Below are positions 54,512-64,000 of a stretch of DNA of 64,000 nt, one piece after another. This DNA comes from Durusdinium trenchii (Eukaryota; Sar; Dinophyceae; Suessiales; Symbiodiniaceae), in the NCBI GenBank assembly GCA_963970005.1, contig CAXAMN010021374.1:994464-1058463 (forward strand), given 5' to 3'. Below the pieces are notes generated by a model that was given only the letters and a program-made list of their open reading frames with translations, had not been told where the DNA came from and searched no databases. The translations under genes and the position numbers were made by a program. Numbering within the stretch: position 1 is the first letter of the stretch; each line of letters begins with the position of its first letter.

Positions 54512-57500
54512 CTGCGTAGCCAGCAATCGGCAAGATCGTCCAAACGATGAAGGGCAGGCCAAACATCCTTGGCCAAGTGGGTCTGCTACCATCTACTACC
54601 TACCAGCTACCAACCATCATTCGTCAAGAATTCGGACAGTGACAAATCCAAGTCAAGAGTTTGTTGCGAACATTGCCACTTTGTTGGGTACGGCCAGAAA
54701 CTGGAATGCCTACCAGCCCACCAGCGCAAGCTCAGTTCTATTGATTTACCACTTAGGTCCGGAATCCCAGCGTTTCCGGCCATGTCCAACATCGGGGAAG
54801 CGTTTCAGCGTGAAGACAAGGCACCCCATGCGCAGCATAGCATGCTGGTGCTTTACCTGACGTGCAATCGCTTCACCAACCCACGTTCCAATGCAATTAA
54901 CATAGGAAATGAAGTCTTTCTGGTTATGTTGGCAAACTGATGGCAATCGGCAAACTGATGTTGATCACTGTGAATTGTTCCTTTGACAGCTCTTCAGAGC
55001 TGTTGCCCATATCGCTTGAACCCGGCACATGTTGTCCGGCGTTGCGGGCCTGGACATAACCCGTTGAAGAGTCATGATTGCTGCTCACGGGTGTTCCGTC
55101 CTCCCCAGGACGGATGCGGAACCGCACATCAACAGGCCCCGTCTCACACCGTGTAAACTCAACATGGACAATCAGAAGGTTTTTTTCAAACTGACCTGCA
55201 GTGGAGTACACGTTTGCAAATGTGCAAGGAAACCAATTCAGCAGCTCAGTCCAGATTCAGCAACAAGAGCTCATGATGAGTCAAACCTTCCACTTTGAAG
55301 TCAAAGCGCCTCATGCTGACAAAGGATCCCCGGGACACTGCTCTTCAGGTCCTATGAAAGACATCCCAACAAAAAACTGGCTCATCAGGGACGGCGGAAA
55401 ACAAACCTTCCAACCGCAACCTCTGAGTTCACTTTACAAACGAGCGAAACATGAACAGAAACTCGAACAGTCTGAAGTGTCCGGTGGAAGAGTCGTACGG
55501 AGCCGTGCCGTGCGTCACAGTGCCGCTGAGAAGCTTCGTGTCTAAACGTGGGTCACCGGTTCCACGGAAGTAGATGGTAGCGCGTTGACCCCTGCGGCCC
55601 AGTCCGACAGTTCGGCATCAGGTCAAGTTAGCTGGGATGGAACACACGTTGAAACTTCGTCTGGAGCAGTGACGGGCGAGCCATGGCGTCCCAAGACGCT
55701 GTCTCTAATCTGAAAGCGAGTTGAAGGGGCTCAAAACATTCATCCTCGGGGCGACCCTCACAGCATCGCTACCCTTCCCAGAGCCGTCCTCAAGAGGAAG
55801 TGGTTCCCATGGGATTTCACCTTGACGCACTGCAAGTTTTCACCTTCGGAAGAGTCAAAGCATGTCAACACGGAAGTCCACACGTCCCAGGCTGCAGACG
55901 TCTTTCAATATATATATATATATATACATAGAGGTCATACCAAGCGCCTGGTTGAGGACGCGTTTCAGTGAGGATGTGTTCACTCCTGGGGCCTTGCTCA
56001 TTACGACTCCACAGAGTCGCTCCATGTCGCTCCCGTCCAGCCTCTGCACGACCTATCGCGGAGATAGCCTGGAAGGCAGTGCAGGATCCTTTTGGACCAT
56101 ATGTCACATGTCTTTGGACCCAAAGATTTGTTCATTGTATAGCAAACATTTCTAACATAGAGGACGCTACTAGGAACAAAGGACGCTACTAGGAGCTTGT
56201 TCGCTAACATGACTGAGTCAGCTTGGATTTCTTAACAAATCGTTCGAGGATCGGTTGCCATGCCCGCTGACACCTTCGTTTGCATAGCGACGGGCACGGC
56301 TCCTGCAGCAGCCAGCCTTCTCTCCTTCTCAAAGACTCCATCAAACAATGTATGGGAGGGAAACAAGGACATGGAAACGACATATGGAGGCATTGAACCT
56401 GATAACAGCATGAATGTCATCACCCAAACATTTCCTGACATGTTTGTTGATCTTTGTGCAGTTGGAAAAAATACTCCCTCCCTTCTTCAACACTGTCCTT
56501 CTTCATCGCGCTTCTCGCTTGGAAGGTAAGGCCCCAAGGAGATATCAGCGATCACGATGGGCAACCCAAAAACCATGGGCGCAAAGTAAAATGTCAGCGA
56601 CCAACAAATAATTCCGAAGAGCCTTGGGGTACGCTCTGAAAACAGTGATCAATCGCCCACAAAGACTACAAATCCAAAGACTTGAATTTGATGACAACTG
56701 GAATCAATTTCACTGCACATTGTACCACCTTCTAATTTCAACATGCGTCCATTCCTCGGCTTACGGATGAGGTGATACAGATCTTTTGGCATGGCCTTGC
56801 CGGAACAAAGCTGGTGATCTTCTGCTCCAAGCTGCACAGGCAAGGTGGCTGTAAAATCCATGCGGCATTCTGTGTGATCCTGGCAATCAGCACACGTCCA
56901 CAAACTGCGAAGATCAGTGCAAATCAACAAACCACAGTATCATTCAAAGCCAACACTGACCTTATAGGAATCATCCAAGCATCCCAAACCCACAATTGAA
57001 AGGTTGGTGGTAGACTGTCGTTGTGAATGCTGCAATGTCCTGCCATTTCCCAACCCAAACAGACTCCTTGTTGACAGAATAAATGAACAAAGAGCCGATG
57101 CCTGAGCTCAGGCCCCCTTTTGCAGGACTGAAACACGTGCAGTCTCCTGCATTCATCATGCAAGCAGGAGGTTTTTGCTTTAACTTTACCCCTATTTATT
57201 GCTCTGGCATTCCAGTCTGAACACTTTGTTGGGTGAGGGCGGCTTGATTGAAAGAAGTCAACATGAGTCCTGCTAAAAGGGTAGAACCGTCTGCAAAGAA
57301 ATAGGCCTTTAACAAAAGCACTTCATCAACGGCAAGAACGCACCAAATCCCATATGAGGGAGTTCATAGGTTGCATCCCCCACGGAAGCCCTTTATCGTG
57401 CACTCCAGTAACATTCCCAGGCTTGCACAACTTGGGAGGCGTGTGTCCCCGAAGTGTCCCCGAAGTCGTGTTTCTTCTGTGAGGTTCTTCAGCCAAGCAA

Positions 57501-58706
57501 CATTCTTCACAGGTCGCAGTGCCAGATTTTGCCGTGTAGTAATGAGGAGGACATGTTCCTTGACTCGTGCAAGCACAGGGAGCCGAATATCCGCGGGGTC
57601 GCCCGACTGTGACACTCTAGTTAGACACTCTAGTATGATTTGATCCATTATGTACAACCATTGCAAATCAAATCCCAGTTTTGTGTCCCTGAATTGAATC
57701 TTTTGATTGTAGATGCATAACGGATCACTTACCCCATCATGGCCCAACAATTCTGCGATCTTCCCCGGGTCCGGCCAAATTGCGGCAACGGGCGGTGTTG
57801 TCAATCTCGGGCTTGTAGAAACCGGGCTCACCTTGATGGATTTGAGAGAAACGGACATGTTCGATGGATTTCAGATTGATTCAGTGGGTCGCAGTTGGAC
57901 TTGTTTTTGGAGGCGAATTGGTATTTGTCCACAAATCTTCATGCAGTTGTGAGTGTCGGTGGTTGTTGCGGACGTGTTGGACGATGTCGGACACTACTGT
58001 GGGCATGAACTTGGTTTGGATGGCTTGGGCTGTAGTTAGTTAAGAGGCTGCAAACATGGTGATTTGTGAGCTTGGATACCCAATCAGAAACAAATAGCAG
58101 CATTGAGATTCTTGGTTAGCATTGGGATTCTCAAACTGTAACCAAAGTGCAGCTTTGGTTCACCGGTGTCTGCATGATTCTTGCTACCCGGCTGCACTCT
58201 TCGCAGTGCGCGATGATGGAATGCTCAGCATACTCAGTGCCAGCTGGGCACATGCCTGTAACAATGGACAAACCAAAAAAAAACTAACGCGCGTGTTGTT
58301 CTGGATTTGGCGCGTGTTGCAGGATTTGCAATGAAATTGACCAACAAACACAGTATCAGTATATTGAGTGTAATGTTGTTTGTGAGTTGGGTAAATCTCC
58401 AAACCTTCCGCAGCAACTGCCAACCTCGTTGGAAGTTCTACGAGCCACGTTGATCAAACATATATATATATATATCATACACCTATGTATAGTTGGTAGA
58501 GCAAACTTCTCGCACCCAACAACTTCTCGCAGCCAACTACAAGAGCGGTGATAAACTTCCACCATCATTGCCACATTATTCATCCGTGTTCCCCACCGTC
58601 TACCACCATGCACAACAAGGGCCAAGCCCTGCCACATCCCTAGCCGCCACCCACCTTCTTCACAGTTGGCCCCAGTAAAGCTCGGACTACACGAGCAAGT
58701 CCCCTC
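54512..58706 (-). CDS. EGF/cysteine-rich multipass membrane protein gene (exon set, incomplete)
   Basis: Exon-like minus segments in order: 58706-58655 with CSCSPSFTGANCEEG (an EGF-type C-x-C...G-x-x-C end, donor GTGGGTGG); about 57610-57470 in a Cys-rich frame with PCACTSQGTCPPHYY and SGTATCEECC, like ephrin-receptor-like/GCC2-GCC3 repeats; about 57155-57000 (GDCTCFSPAKGGLSSG); about 56900-56800 (WTCADCQDHTEC); about 56625-56535 with a membrane span (WSLTFYFAPMVFGLPIVIAD); 55195-54969, 227 nt, clean edges, hydrophilic (HVEFTRCETGPVDVRFRIRP); 54567-54512 with another span (MFGLPFIVWTILPIAGYA). I did not close all phases, so these could belong to more than one gene. If one gene, it is a receptor-like protein with a Cys-rich ectodomain followed by membrane spans. 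Confidence 0.5.
56158..56200. repeat. CTACTAGTAGC-type dispersed repeat, copy 4
   Basis: GAGGACGCTACTAGGAACAAAGGACGCTACTAGGAGC; two units of the dispersed repeat. Confidence 0.65.
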
Positions 58707-58966
58707 GCCACGTATGAATGCCATTTGCAGTGGTGACGTGAAAGGCGCCTCCGCCTGAGATCGGCCGGCACAAGCCACAAGCTGCGCTACGCACCAAGCA
58801 GGTCACCAGTCACCACGGAGGTCATCGGAGGTCGCCAGATCGGTTTTGTAGTCCAAAGCGTTTGTGTCGACGTCCTCCCTTCAAAAGTCAAGCCTCTTGG
58901 GGCTGACTTTGCAGTGAAGAACACCCTCGCCACATCTCCACAATGGAATTGTATGGAATTGTTCCC

Positions 58967-59062
58967 TCTAGTAAAGAGGGCATCGCTACTAGTAACAGGG
59001 GCATTGCTACTAGTAGCAAGAAGCTGGTAGTAACAAGGGCATCGCTACTAGTACTGTAACTT
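58967..59062. repeat. CTACTAGTAGC-type dispersed repeat, copy 5
   Basis: Three or four units combining GGGCATCGCTACTAGTA, ACAAG and AAGCTGGTAG. Confidence 0.75.
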
Positions 59063-59065
59063 GGT

Positions 59066-59163
59066 AATAGAAGTAAGTAGTAATAACAATAATGATAGTA
59101 ATAGTAATAGTAATAGTAATAGTAATAGTAGTAGTAGTAGTAGTAGTGGTAGTAGTAGTAGTA
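59066..59163. repeat. (AGT/AAT)n trinucleotide microsatellite
   Basis: About 98 bp of GTAATA then GTAGTA triplets. ORFs on minus here are poly-Tyr/Thr/Leu artefacts. A poly-G stretch follows at about 59247-59275. Confidence 0.92.
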
Positions 59164-59454
59164 CTTGAGAGAGGAGGGGGTGAACGAAAGGTAGCAGGCA
59201 ATCACAAGTAACCCTGGTAGAAGTCCACGACGGCGTGAACCGGCGCGGGGGGGATTGGGGCCGGGGGGGGGGGGCCCCCTGAAAAGTAGAGCCTACCTGT
59301 ACAGGGTTCCACTCCAACAGCTGATATAGTGTGTCCATGCTTGACTGCTTCAAGGCTCAAGAGAAGGTCAATGGACCTAAGGATAAGACTCTGCGTGAGC
59401 AAAAGACACTAGCGGTCTGCACCTCTACCGTGTACGCCCTAGTCACTCTTTCAG

Positions 59455-59466
59455 TGGTAGCGGAGC
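59455..59466 (+). promoter_or_regulatory. Primer-binding site TGGTAGCGGAGC
   Basis: Same 12 bases as at 45368. It places the LTR/internal border at about 59453 and gives a 65-bp leader before the gag ATG. Confidence 0.8.
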
Positions 59467-59531
59467 AGTGATCCTGGAAGACCCAGGTGAGCTCCTTTCC
59501 TAGGCATAGAATTGCTTGTGGGCAAACGGCC

Positions 59532-62500
59532 ATGGATTGGATTGACGACTGGGAAGAGCCTGATGCGGATGTGGCTTATGAGCCAGCAGCCTACGTGAAT
59601 AGGCATGTGAGAAGAGAACCAGCAGCAATAGCTATGACAACACAGGTCACTACAAAGGTGCCCCCATCTTATGATGGAAAGACTTCATGGTTTTCCTATG
59701 AGGATGCCATAGACGATTGGTGTGATATCACCGAGCTGGAAGATGAGAAGAGAGGACCAGCTTTGAGAAACAGATTAGAAGGAGAAGCAGCAGTATACAA
59801 ACGTGTATTAGACAGAGATTCATTGAAGGCTAATGAGCCACCAGGAGCAGGAGTAGATTACTTCAAACGAGTACTACGACCATATTTCGTGAAAGGATCA
59901 ACCAATGTATTCCTATACAGGTTTATGCAACTCGTGCGATTCAATCGAGGATCAGCCGACATGATGAAATGGATGACAAGATTCCAGATTTTACTCCAAA
60001 GGCTTAAGAGCAGTTGGATGGACATGTTAGAACCAGTCACTCAAGCACATCCACAAGTCCTTGCTCAGATGCAGGCAGATGCAGCGTTGACTGGAGTAGC
60101 ACCAACGGCAGAAAGGATTCAGGAAATCATGCAGAATGTCAATGGCAATATGAGAATTCTTCATCAGAATGATTTTCCTTTAGGAGAGAATCTCATTGCC
60201 CTACTCATGCTGTCCCTTGCAGATTTGTCTCAGGACCAGCGAAACACTTTGACTTCGTTGATGACTCATCGTGGCAGGTACCTGCAGCAATACACCACAA
60301 CAGAGTTAAGGACAGTGTTCATCGAGATGTTCTGCACGACAAAGACTTCGGTAGACAATCCATTGATGCAGCCGACAGGTGCTGGAGGTAGAAGATCATT
60401 TCTCGTACTAGACGAAGGAGAACTCGATGGTACATTTGGCTATTGGGCCGAAGATGAAGAAGATGGAACTGAAGGATTTTTAGATGCCCTGGACGATGTC
60501 TTTTGGGTATATGATGATCAAAACTTCTCATGGTTCCAAAGGAGATTTCAAGGAAGAAGAGCCAGAAAAGGCAAAGGAAAAGGAAGAAGAAAAGGAAAAG
60601 GAAAAGGAAGATCAGGCCGCAGATTCTTCAGACCTCGTGGAAAAGGAAAAGGAAAGAGACGAGGTAAAGGCCATTTTGCTGATGAGCAACAGACAACATA
60701 CCCAGAAGAGTACTTTGAGGAGAATCCTTATGAGGACACTTGGGAGTCAACCCAAGGAGCATATGATGCCATTCTTGCCGAGGATCTGAATGACTATCTT
60801 CAAGGAGAATATGATGATGCCAATGACTTTTGGCAACAGCTTGAAGAAGCATGGTTTTCCCACAAAGGAAAAGGAAAAGGCAAGAGAAAAGGCAAGAAAG
60901 GAAAAGGAAAAGATAAAGGAGATGGCAAACAAGATGCAAACTATGCAAATCAACAACAGCCACGTTCTTTACCTGCACCTTCAAGAACTTCACAAGCATC
61001 AGGAGGTCAACAAGTTTTCTTAGCACATGGTGTGACAGCAGCAGCTGAAGTCCATGACAGTGAGGTGGACTTGCTGTCAGGCATGATGACCTCATGCCAA
61101 GATGAAGCTGACTGCGTGGTCAACAATGGTGAGACGATCTTCGATGACATGAGTGCCCCTGTGAGGTACTCTTTGTCAAAGGAGATGCTCACAAAGGCTC
61201 CTGATGGCTTTGCGCTTATGAGCGCCGATGGCTTTGCGCTTATGAGCGCTGATGGTTTTGCGCTTATGAGCGCTGAGGAAGAAGTGAAGGAGATGCAGGC
61301 TATTTCATTTTTGACTGAGAATCGCTTCCCGCCAACTATTGCAATCCTGGACATTGGATGCACTAGAGCTATGGGATCAAGGCGAGCAGTCGACCATTTT
61401 TGCAACTATGTCGACAATCACCCAGATTGTGGATTATGGTACTCTTTTGAGTCTACCAAGAGCAAGTTTTACTTTGCCAATTCCCAGAAGGCTACTTGCT
61501 CTCAGAAACTGGCGATTTACGTGTATGATCGTGCATGGACGATCCACCAAACAGAGTTCGACATAGTGGAAGAAGGAGAAGTCCCTTTGCTTATGAGCTT
61601 GCCACAGATGAGGAACTTAGGCTTTGAACTCAGGCTGACACCTCGACATGCTTATCTGACATCGGTGCCTCTTGGTATCAAATTTTTGGAGTTGAAGGTT
61701 GCAGCCAGTACTCATCTTGTGTTGGACTTCCAAGATATTGCGTGGTATCTGTCTGACGTGCGTTGGCAGACTCAGCGTGAGAAGAGTTTTTACTCTCACC
61801 TCACTCACTATGAATATGGCCATATTTCTGTTGAACACAATAGTGATGAAGGTGAAGCTGAGCATGCATATCCTGTGGTTGATTTCTGGGAAGTAGATGT
61901 TCACAAGAGAGAACTGATACGTCACCACAAGGATTACAGGAAAATTCTTTTCCCAGCAACTAAGTCATGTCCTGTAGACACTGACTTGCTGGAAGACTTG
62001 CGACTGACAATCATCAAGAAGAAAACAGGAGGAGAAGAAATCAAGAAGACAGATGATTGGCGCAAGGCAAAATGGAAGGACCTACAACTTGGCTATGAAT
62101 GGCGTGGTAGAACAATTTTTAAATTTAAGCCAGATGCCAAAATTCCAGATCTAAAGATCAGGAAGGCTGGCATTGAGCACCGTGGCATTGGTGATCCCGA
62201 TGCAGTGGTGCGCTCCTCCTCAGAGAAGGTTCCCATTGCAAAGGACAGGGAACCAGGCTTCTCGTCAGAGAAGGAAGGTGCACCATCCAGTGCCGCGGAA
62301 AAGCCCGTGCCGCCAAAGTTCCGGTATACTTCCAAGGGTTTTGATCCATTTTGGAAAGGACACAAGTCAAAACCATCTGAGCCTCAGAATGATTTAAAGG
62401 GTGATGATCTTGAGGAGTATGCTCCTTCAGAACCACCTGAGAGGCCAGAAGGTGAATTTGTAGAAATTCCTAAAGCATCAAAAGGACCATCAAGTGATAA

Positions 62501-64000
62501 ACATGAACCACTTGAACCAGGTGATGGCGCTCTTGAGCCTAGGCGGATTTCAATCCCATTACCTGGTAGTGAAGTTGTTGCAATGACACCGGCATATAGG
62601 AAGATGTTACAGAGACTGGAGGACAAGGTAGAGCTTTATAAGCTTCATGTGAAGCACTACCATATGAGTCCTACTCAGTTTCGTAGACGTGTTTCTATGT
62701 TGAAGCTTCCTGACTCTGTTTTAGAGAAGTATGAATCAGTTGTCAGGAACTGCCGTGTTTGTAACACTTCAGTGGCACCTCCGCCACGAGCCAGAGTCTC
62801 CGGTATTAGAGCTTCATGTTTTGGTGATGTTGTTTTTGCTGATCATTGTGAGGTTGAACTTCACAAGAACAAGTATATCATTCTACTTGTTCTTGATGGT
62901 GCCACAAATCTTCTCTGGGCTACGGCACAGAAAGACCTCATAGATCAAACCACCATCCAAGCATTGAGGCAATGGTCTGATGAGAACAACTGTGTTCCAA
63001 AGGCCATCGTAGGAGACGAAGCCTTTTTCACCGATGCTTTTGTTGAATACTACAGGTTCCATGGTATACAACAATGTCCTTGTGGGCCAAGAACTCCTTG
63101 GCCGAACCGAGCAGAGACAGCTGTACGTTTGTTCAAACGTATGTGGCATGTTACGAAGGTAGATCTGGATGACCCACGTTTTCGTGGTGTTACGGTCAGA
63201 GAAGTGGTCAAGAAGGTAGTTTGGGCAAGAAATTGTCAGTTGACTATCAGTGGATATTCACCAATAGAGATAGCAACTGGAAGACGTCCACCAGATCTTT
63301 TTGACCTTGAGACCGCAAGCCCTGAGCAATTGTCAGCTAATGCCGCCGCACAAGATCGTACAAATTTGGAACTACAACGTGTGGCTTTGAGAGCTCATCA
63401 AGAAGCACGACAAGCTCAGGACCTTCGAGCAGATCTTGCAAGAAGGACTATGCCAAGTGACGGTCCATATTTTCAAGGAGAGAAGGTTTTTGTTTGGACT
63501 CAGGATTCATCAAAGTTCAAGGATAAAGGACGTTGGGTTCGTGCCACAGTACTTGGACAAGAAGGAGCTATGGTCCAAGCCAATACTGGTAAGGCAGTGA
63601 TACGTGTGAATCAGTCAAAGGTTAGACGTGATCACGATGAGTGGCATGATGTTTCCATTCCGGCATTAGACGATGAGAATCCGGAGAACTTGCGTGAAGA
63701 TCACGAACTGTATGTTGATGCCGAATTCGGAGAACAGTCCTTTTTCTTCTGTAATGATGATCATCCTGATGTTGTTGAGTTACTTCATGGAAACAGTGGA
63801 TTATCTTGGTTCCTTTCAAAGAATGGTGTTAAAGTTGCATCTCCTATGGATTTCAAGGCAGGATACAACTTTTCCACTATGAAGGGTCAAGATGGTATTT
63901 GGCAGCAACTGGAGAGATTGCAGCCCCACTGTATAGTGATCAACAACCCTTCTCCCAAACAGAACAGAGCTTCTATTTGGTTGCTATGTTGTAATGTGAT
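59532..64000 (+). CDS. Copia-like gag-protease-integrase polyprotein, 3' end outside window (at least 1489 codons)
   Basis: ATG at 59532; no stop in frame to 64000. Gag is about residues 1-330. In place of a CCHC knuckle there are two Lys/Gly-rich basic tracts (about 340-378 and 440-460, RKGKGKGRRKGKGKGR-like). A perfect 8-residue repeat, DGFALMSA, occurs three times (61203-61274) before the protease. Protease site: ILDIGCTRAMGS with D607. Integrase: C1074-x-x-C1077 preceded by HVKHYH, then D1104, D1162 and E1195 (WPNRAETAVRLFKR). The following region (RWVRATVLGQEG, RVNQSKVRRDHDEW) is the integrase C-terminal part; RT would come after the window edge. No lesion seen, so this copy may be functional. 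Confidence 0.93.
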   Translation, partial: MDWIDDWEEPDADVAYEPAAYVNRHVRREPAAIAMTTQVTTKVPPSYDGKTSWFSYEDAIDDWCDITELEDEKRGPALRNRLEGEAAVYKRVLDRDSLKANEPPGAGVDYFKRVLRPYFVKGSTNVFLYRFMQLVRFNRGSADMMKWMTRFQILLQRLKSSWMDMLEPVTQAHPQVLAQMQADAALTGVAPTAERIQEIMQNVNGNMRILHQNDFPLGENLIALLMLSLADLSQDQRNTLTSLMTHRGRYLQQYTTTELRTVFIEMFCTTKTSVDNPLMQPTGAGGRRSFLVLDEGELDGTFGYWAEDEEDGTEGFLDALDDVFWVYDDQNFSWFQRRFQGRRARKGKGKGRRKGKGKGRSGRRFFRPRGKGKGKRRGKGHFADEQQTTYPEEYFEENPYEDTWESTQGAYDAILAEDLNDYLQGEYDDANDFWQQLEEAWFSHKGKGKGKRKGKKGKGKDKGDGKQDANYANQQQPRSLPAPSRTSQASGGQQVFLAHGVTAAAEVHDSEVDLLSGMMTSCQDEADCVVNNGETIFDDMSAPVRYSLSKEMLTKAPDGFALMSADGFALMSADGFALMSAEEEVKEMQAISFLTENRFPPTIAILDIGCTRAMGSRRAVDHFCNYVDNHPDCGLWYSFESTKSKFYFANSQKATCSQKLAIYVYDRAWTIHQTEFDIVEEGEVPLLMSLPQMRNLGFELRLTPRHAYLTSVPLGIKFLELKVAASTHLVLDFQDIAWYLSDVRWQTQREKSFYSHLTHYEYGHISVEHNSDEGEAEHAYPVVDFWEVDVHKRELIRHHKDYRKILFPATKSCPVDTDLLEDLRLTIIKKKTGGEEIKKTDDWRKAKWKDLQLGYEWRGRTIFKFKPDAKIPDLKIRKAGIEHRGIGDPDAVVRSSSEKVPIAKDREPGFSSEKEGAPSSAAEKPVPPKFRYTSKGFDPFWKGHKSKPSEPQNDLKGDDLEEYAPSEPPERPEGEFVEIPKASKGPSSDKHEPLEPGDGALEPRRISIPLPGSEVVAMTPAYRKMLQRLEDKVELYKLHVKHYHMSPTQFRRRVSMLKLPDSVLEKYESVVRNCRVCNTSVAPPPRARVSGIRASCFGDVVFADHCEVELHKNKYIILLVLDGATNLLWATAQKDLIDQTTIQALRQWSDENNCVPKAIVGDEAFFTDAFVEYYRFHGIQQCPCGPRTPWPNRAETAVRLFKRMWHVTKVDLDDPRFRGVTVREVVKKVVWARNCQLTISGYSPIEIATGRRPPDLFDLETASPEQLSANAAAQDRTNLELQRVALRAHQEARQAQDLRADLARRTMPSDGPYFQGEKVFVWTQDSSKFKDKGRWVRATVLGQEGAMVQANTGKAVIRVNQSKVRRDHDEWHDVSIPALDDENPENLREDHELYVDAEFGEQSFFFCNDDHPDVVELLHGNSGLSWFLSKNGVKVASPMDFKAGYNFSTMKGQDGIWQQLERLQPHCIVINNPSPKQNRASIWLLCCNV

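Larger units (their letters stand above)
59320..64000 (+). mobile_element. Second Ty1/copia-like retroelement, truncated by the window end
   Basis: A primer-binding site identical to the first element lies at 59455-59466, one base after ...TTTCA, which would be the LTR end. The 5' LTR start cannot be fixed because the other LTR is outside the window; the start given is a guess. The coding frame is open to the last base. It is a different lineage from the first element: no nucleotide similarity is evident and the Gag is organised differently. Confidence 0.85.

Noticed and set aside
59048..59205. Poly-Tyr/Leu/Thr ORFs on minus
   Set aside because: Translations of the trinucleotide microsatellite.

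Overview
This looks like nuclear DNA of a dinoflagellate, probably a Symbiodiniaceae-type alga. I infer that from gene content and style, not from a database match. The protein-coding genes are cut into short exons. By hand I resolved 25 splice junctions whose reading frame closes exactly: 13 introns begin with GT, 7 with GC and 5 with GA, all end in AG, and the exon after the AG nearly always starts with G. One gene belongs to a family I associate with dinoflagellates (motifs WFVSHYWG, YWICSFSNNQW, LPLTRSWCLFELLQT). Two Ty1/copia retroelements carry the same primer-binding site.

Layout. 1-651: two head-to-head arrays of a 14-bp repeat. 1557-2850 (+): the 3' end of an alpha/beta hydrolase gene. 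2851-19118: a 16.3-kb AT-rich island starting directly after that gene's stop codon. It holds about three 2.4-2.5-kb repeat units, each with a large foldback hairpin, a decayed LINE and a small GC-richer patch. 19119-19859 (-): an SGNH/GDSL hydrolase whose stop codon is the other edge of the island. From here rightwards every host gene I can support is on the minus strand: a Na+/Ca2+-exchanger-family gene of at least 17 exons (20221-28046), an intronless 706-aa cysteine-rich membrane protein (30215-32335), an unidentified gene (about 32.66-33.28 kb), the WFVSHYWG/WICSF-family gene (about 41.1-44.5 kb), and an EGF/cysteine-rich membrane-protein gene (about 54.5-58.7 kb).

So the window spans the meeting point of two unidirectional gene arrays, a plus array ending at 2850 and a minus array ending at 19119, separated by the AT island. 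Hi-C work on Symbiodiniaceae has placed chromatin-domain boundaries at such convergent points, so the island is a good candidate for a boundary or termination region.

Two plus-strand retroelements sit in or beside the minus array. The first (45185-53360) is complete: 183-bp LTRs differing at one base, a CATAT target duplication, gag-pol broken only by one TGA codon and one extra C, and an unusual C-terminal membrane/coiled-coil/Cys-His extension. The second (from about 59.3 kb) is open for 1489 codons and runs off the window before its RT domain.
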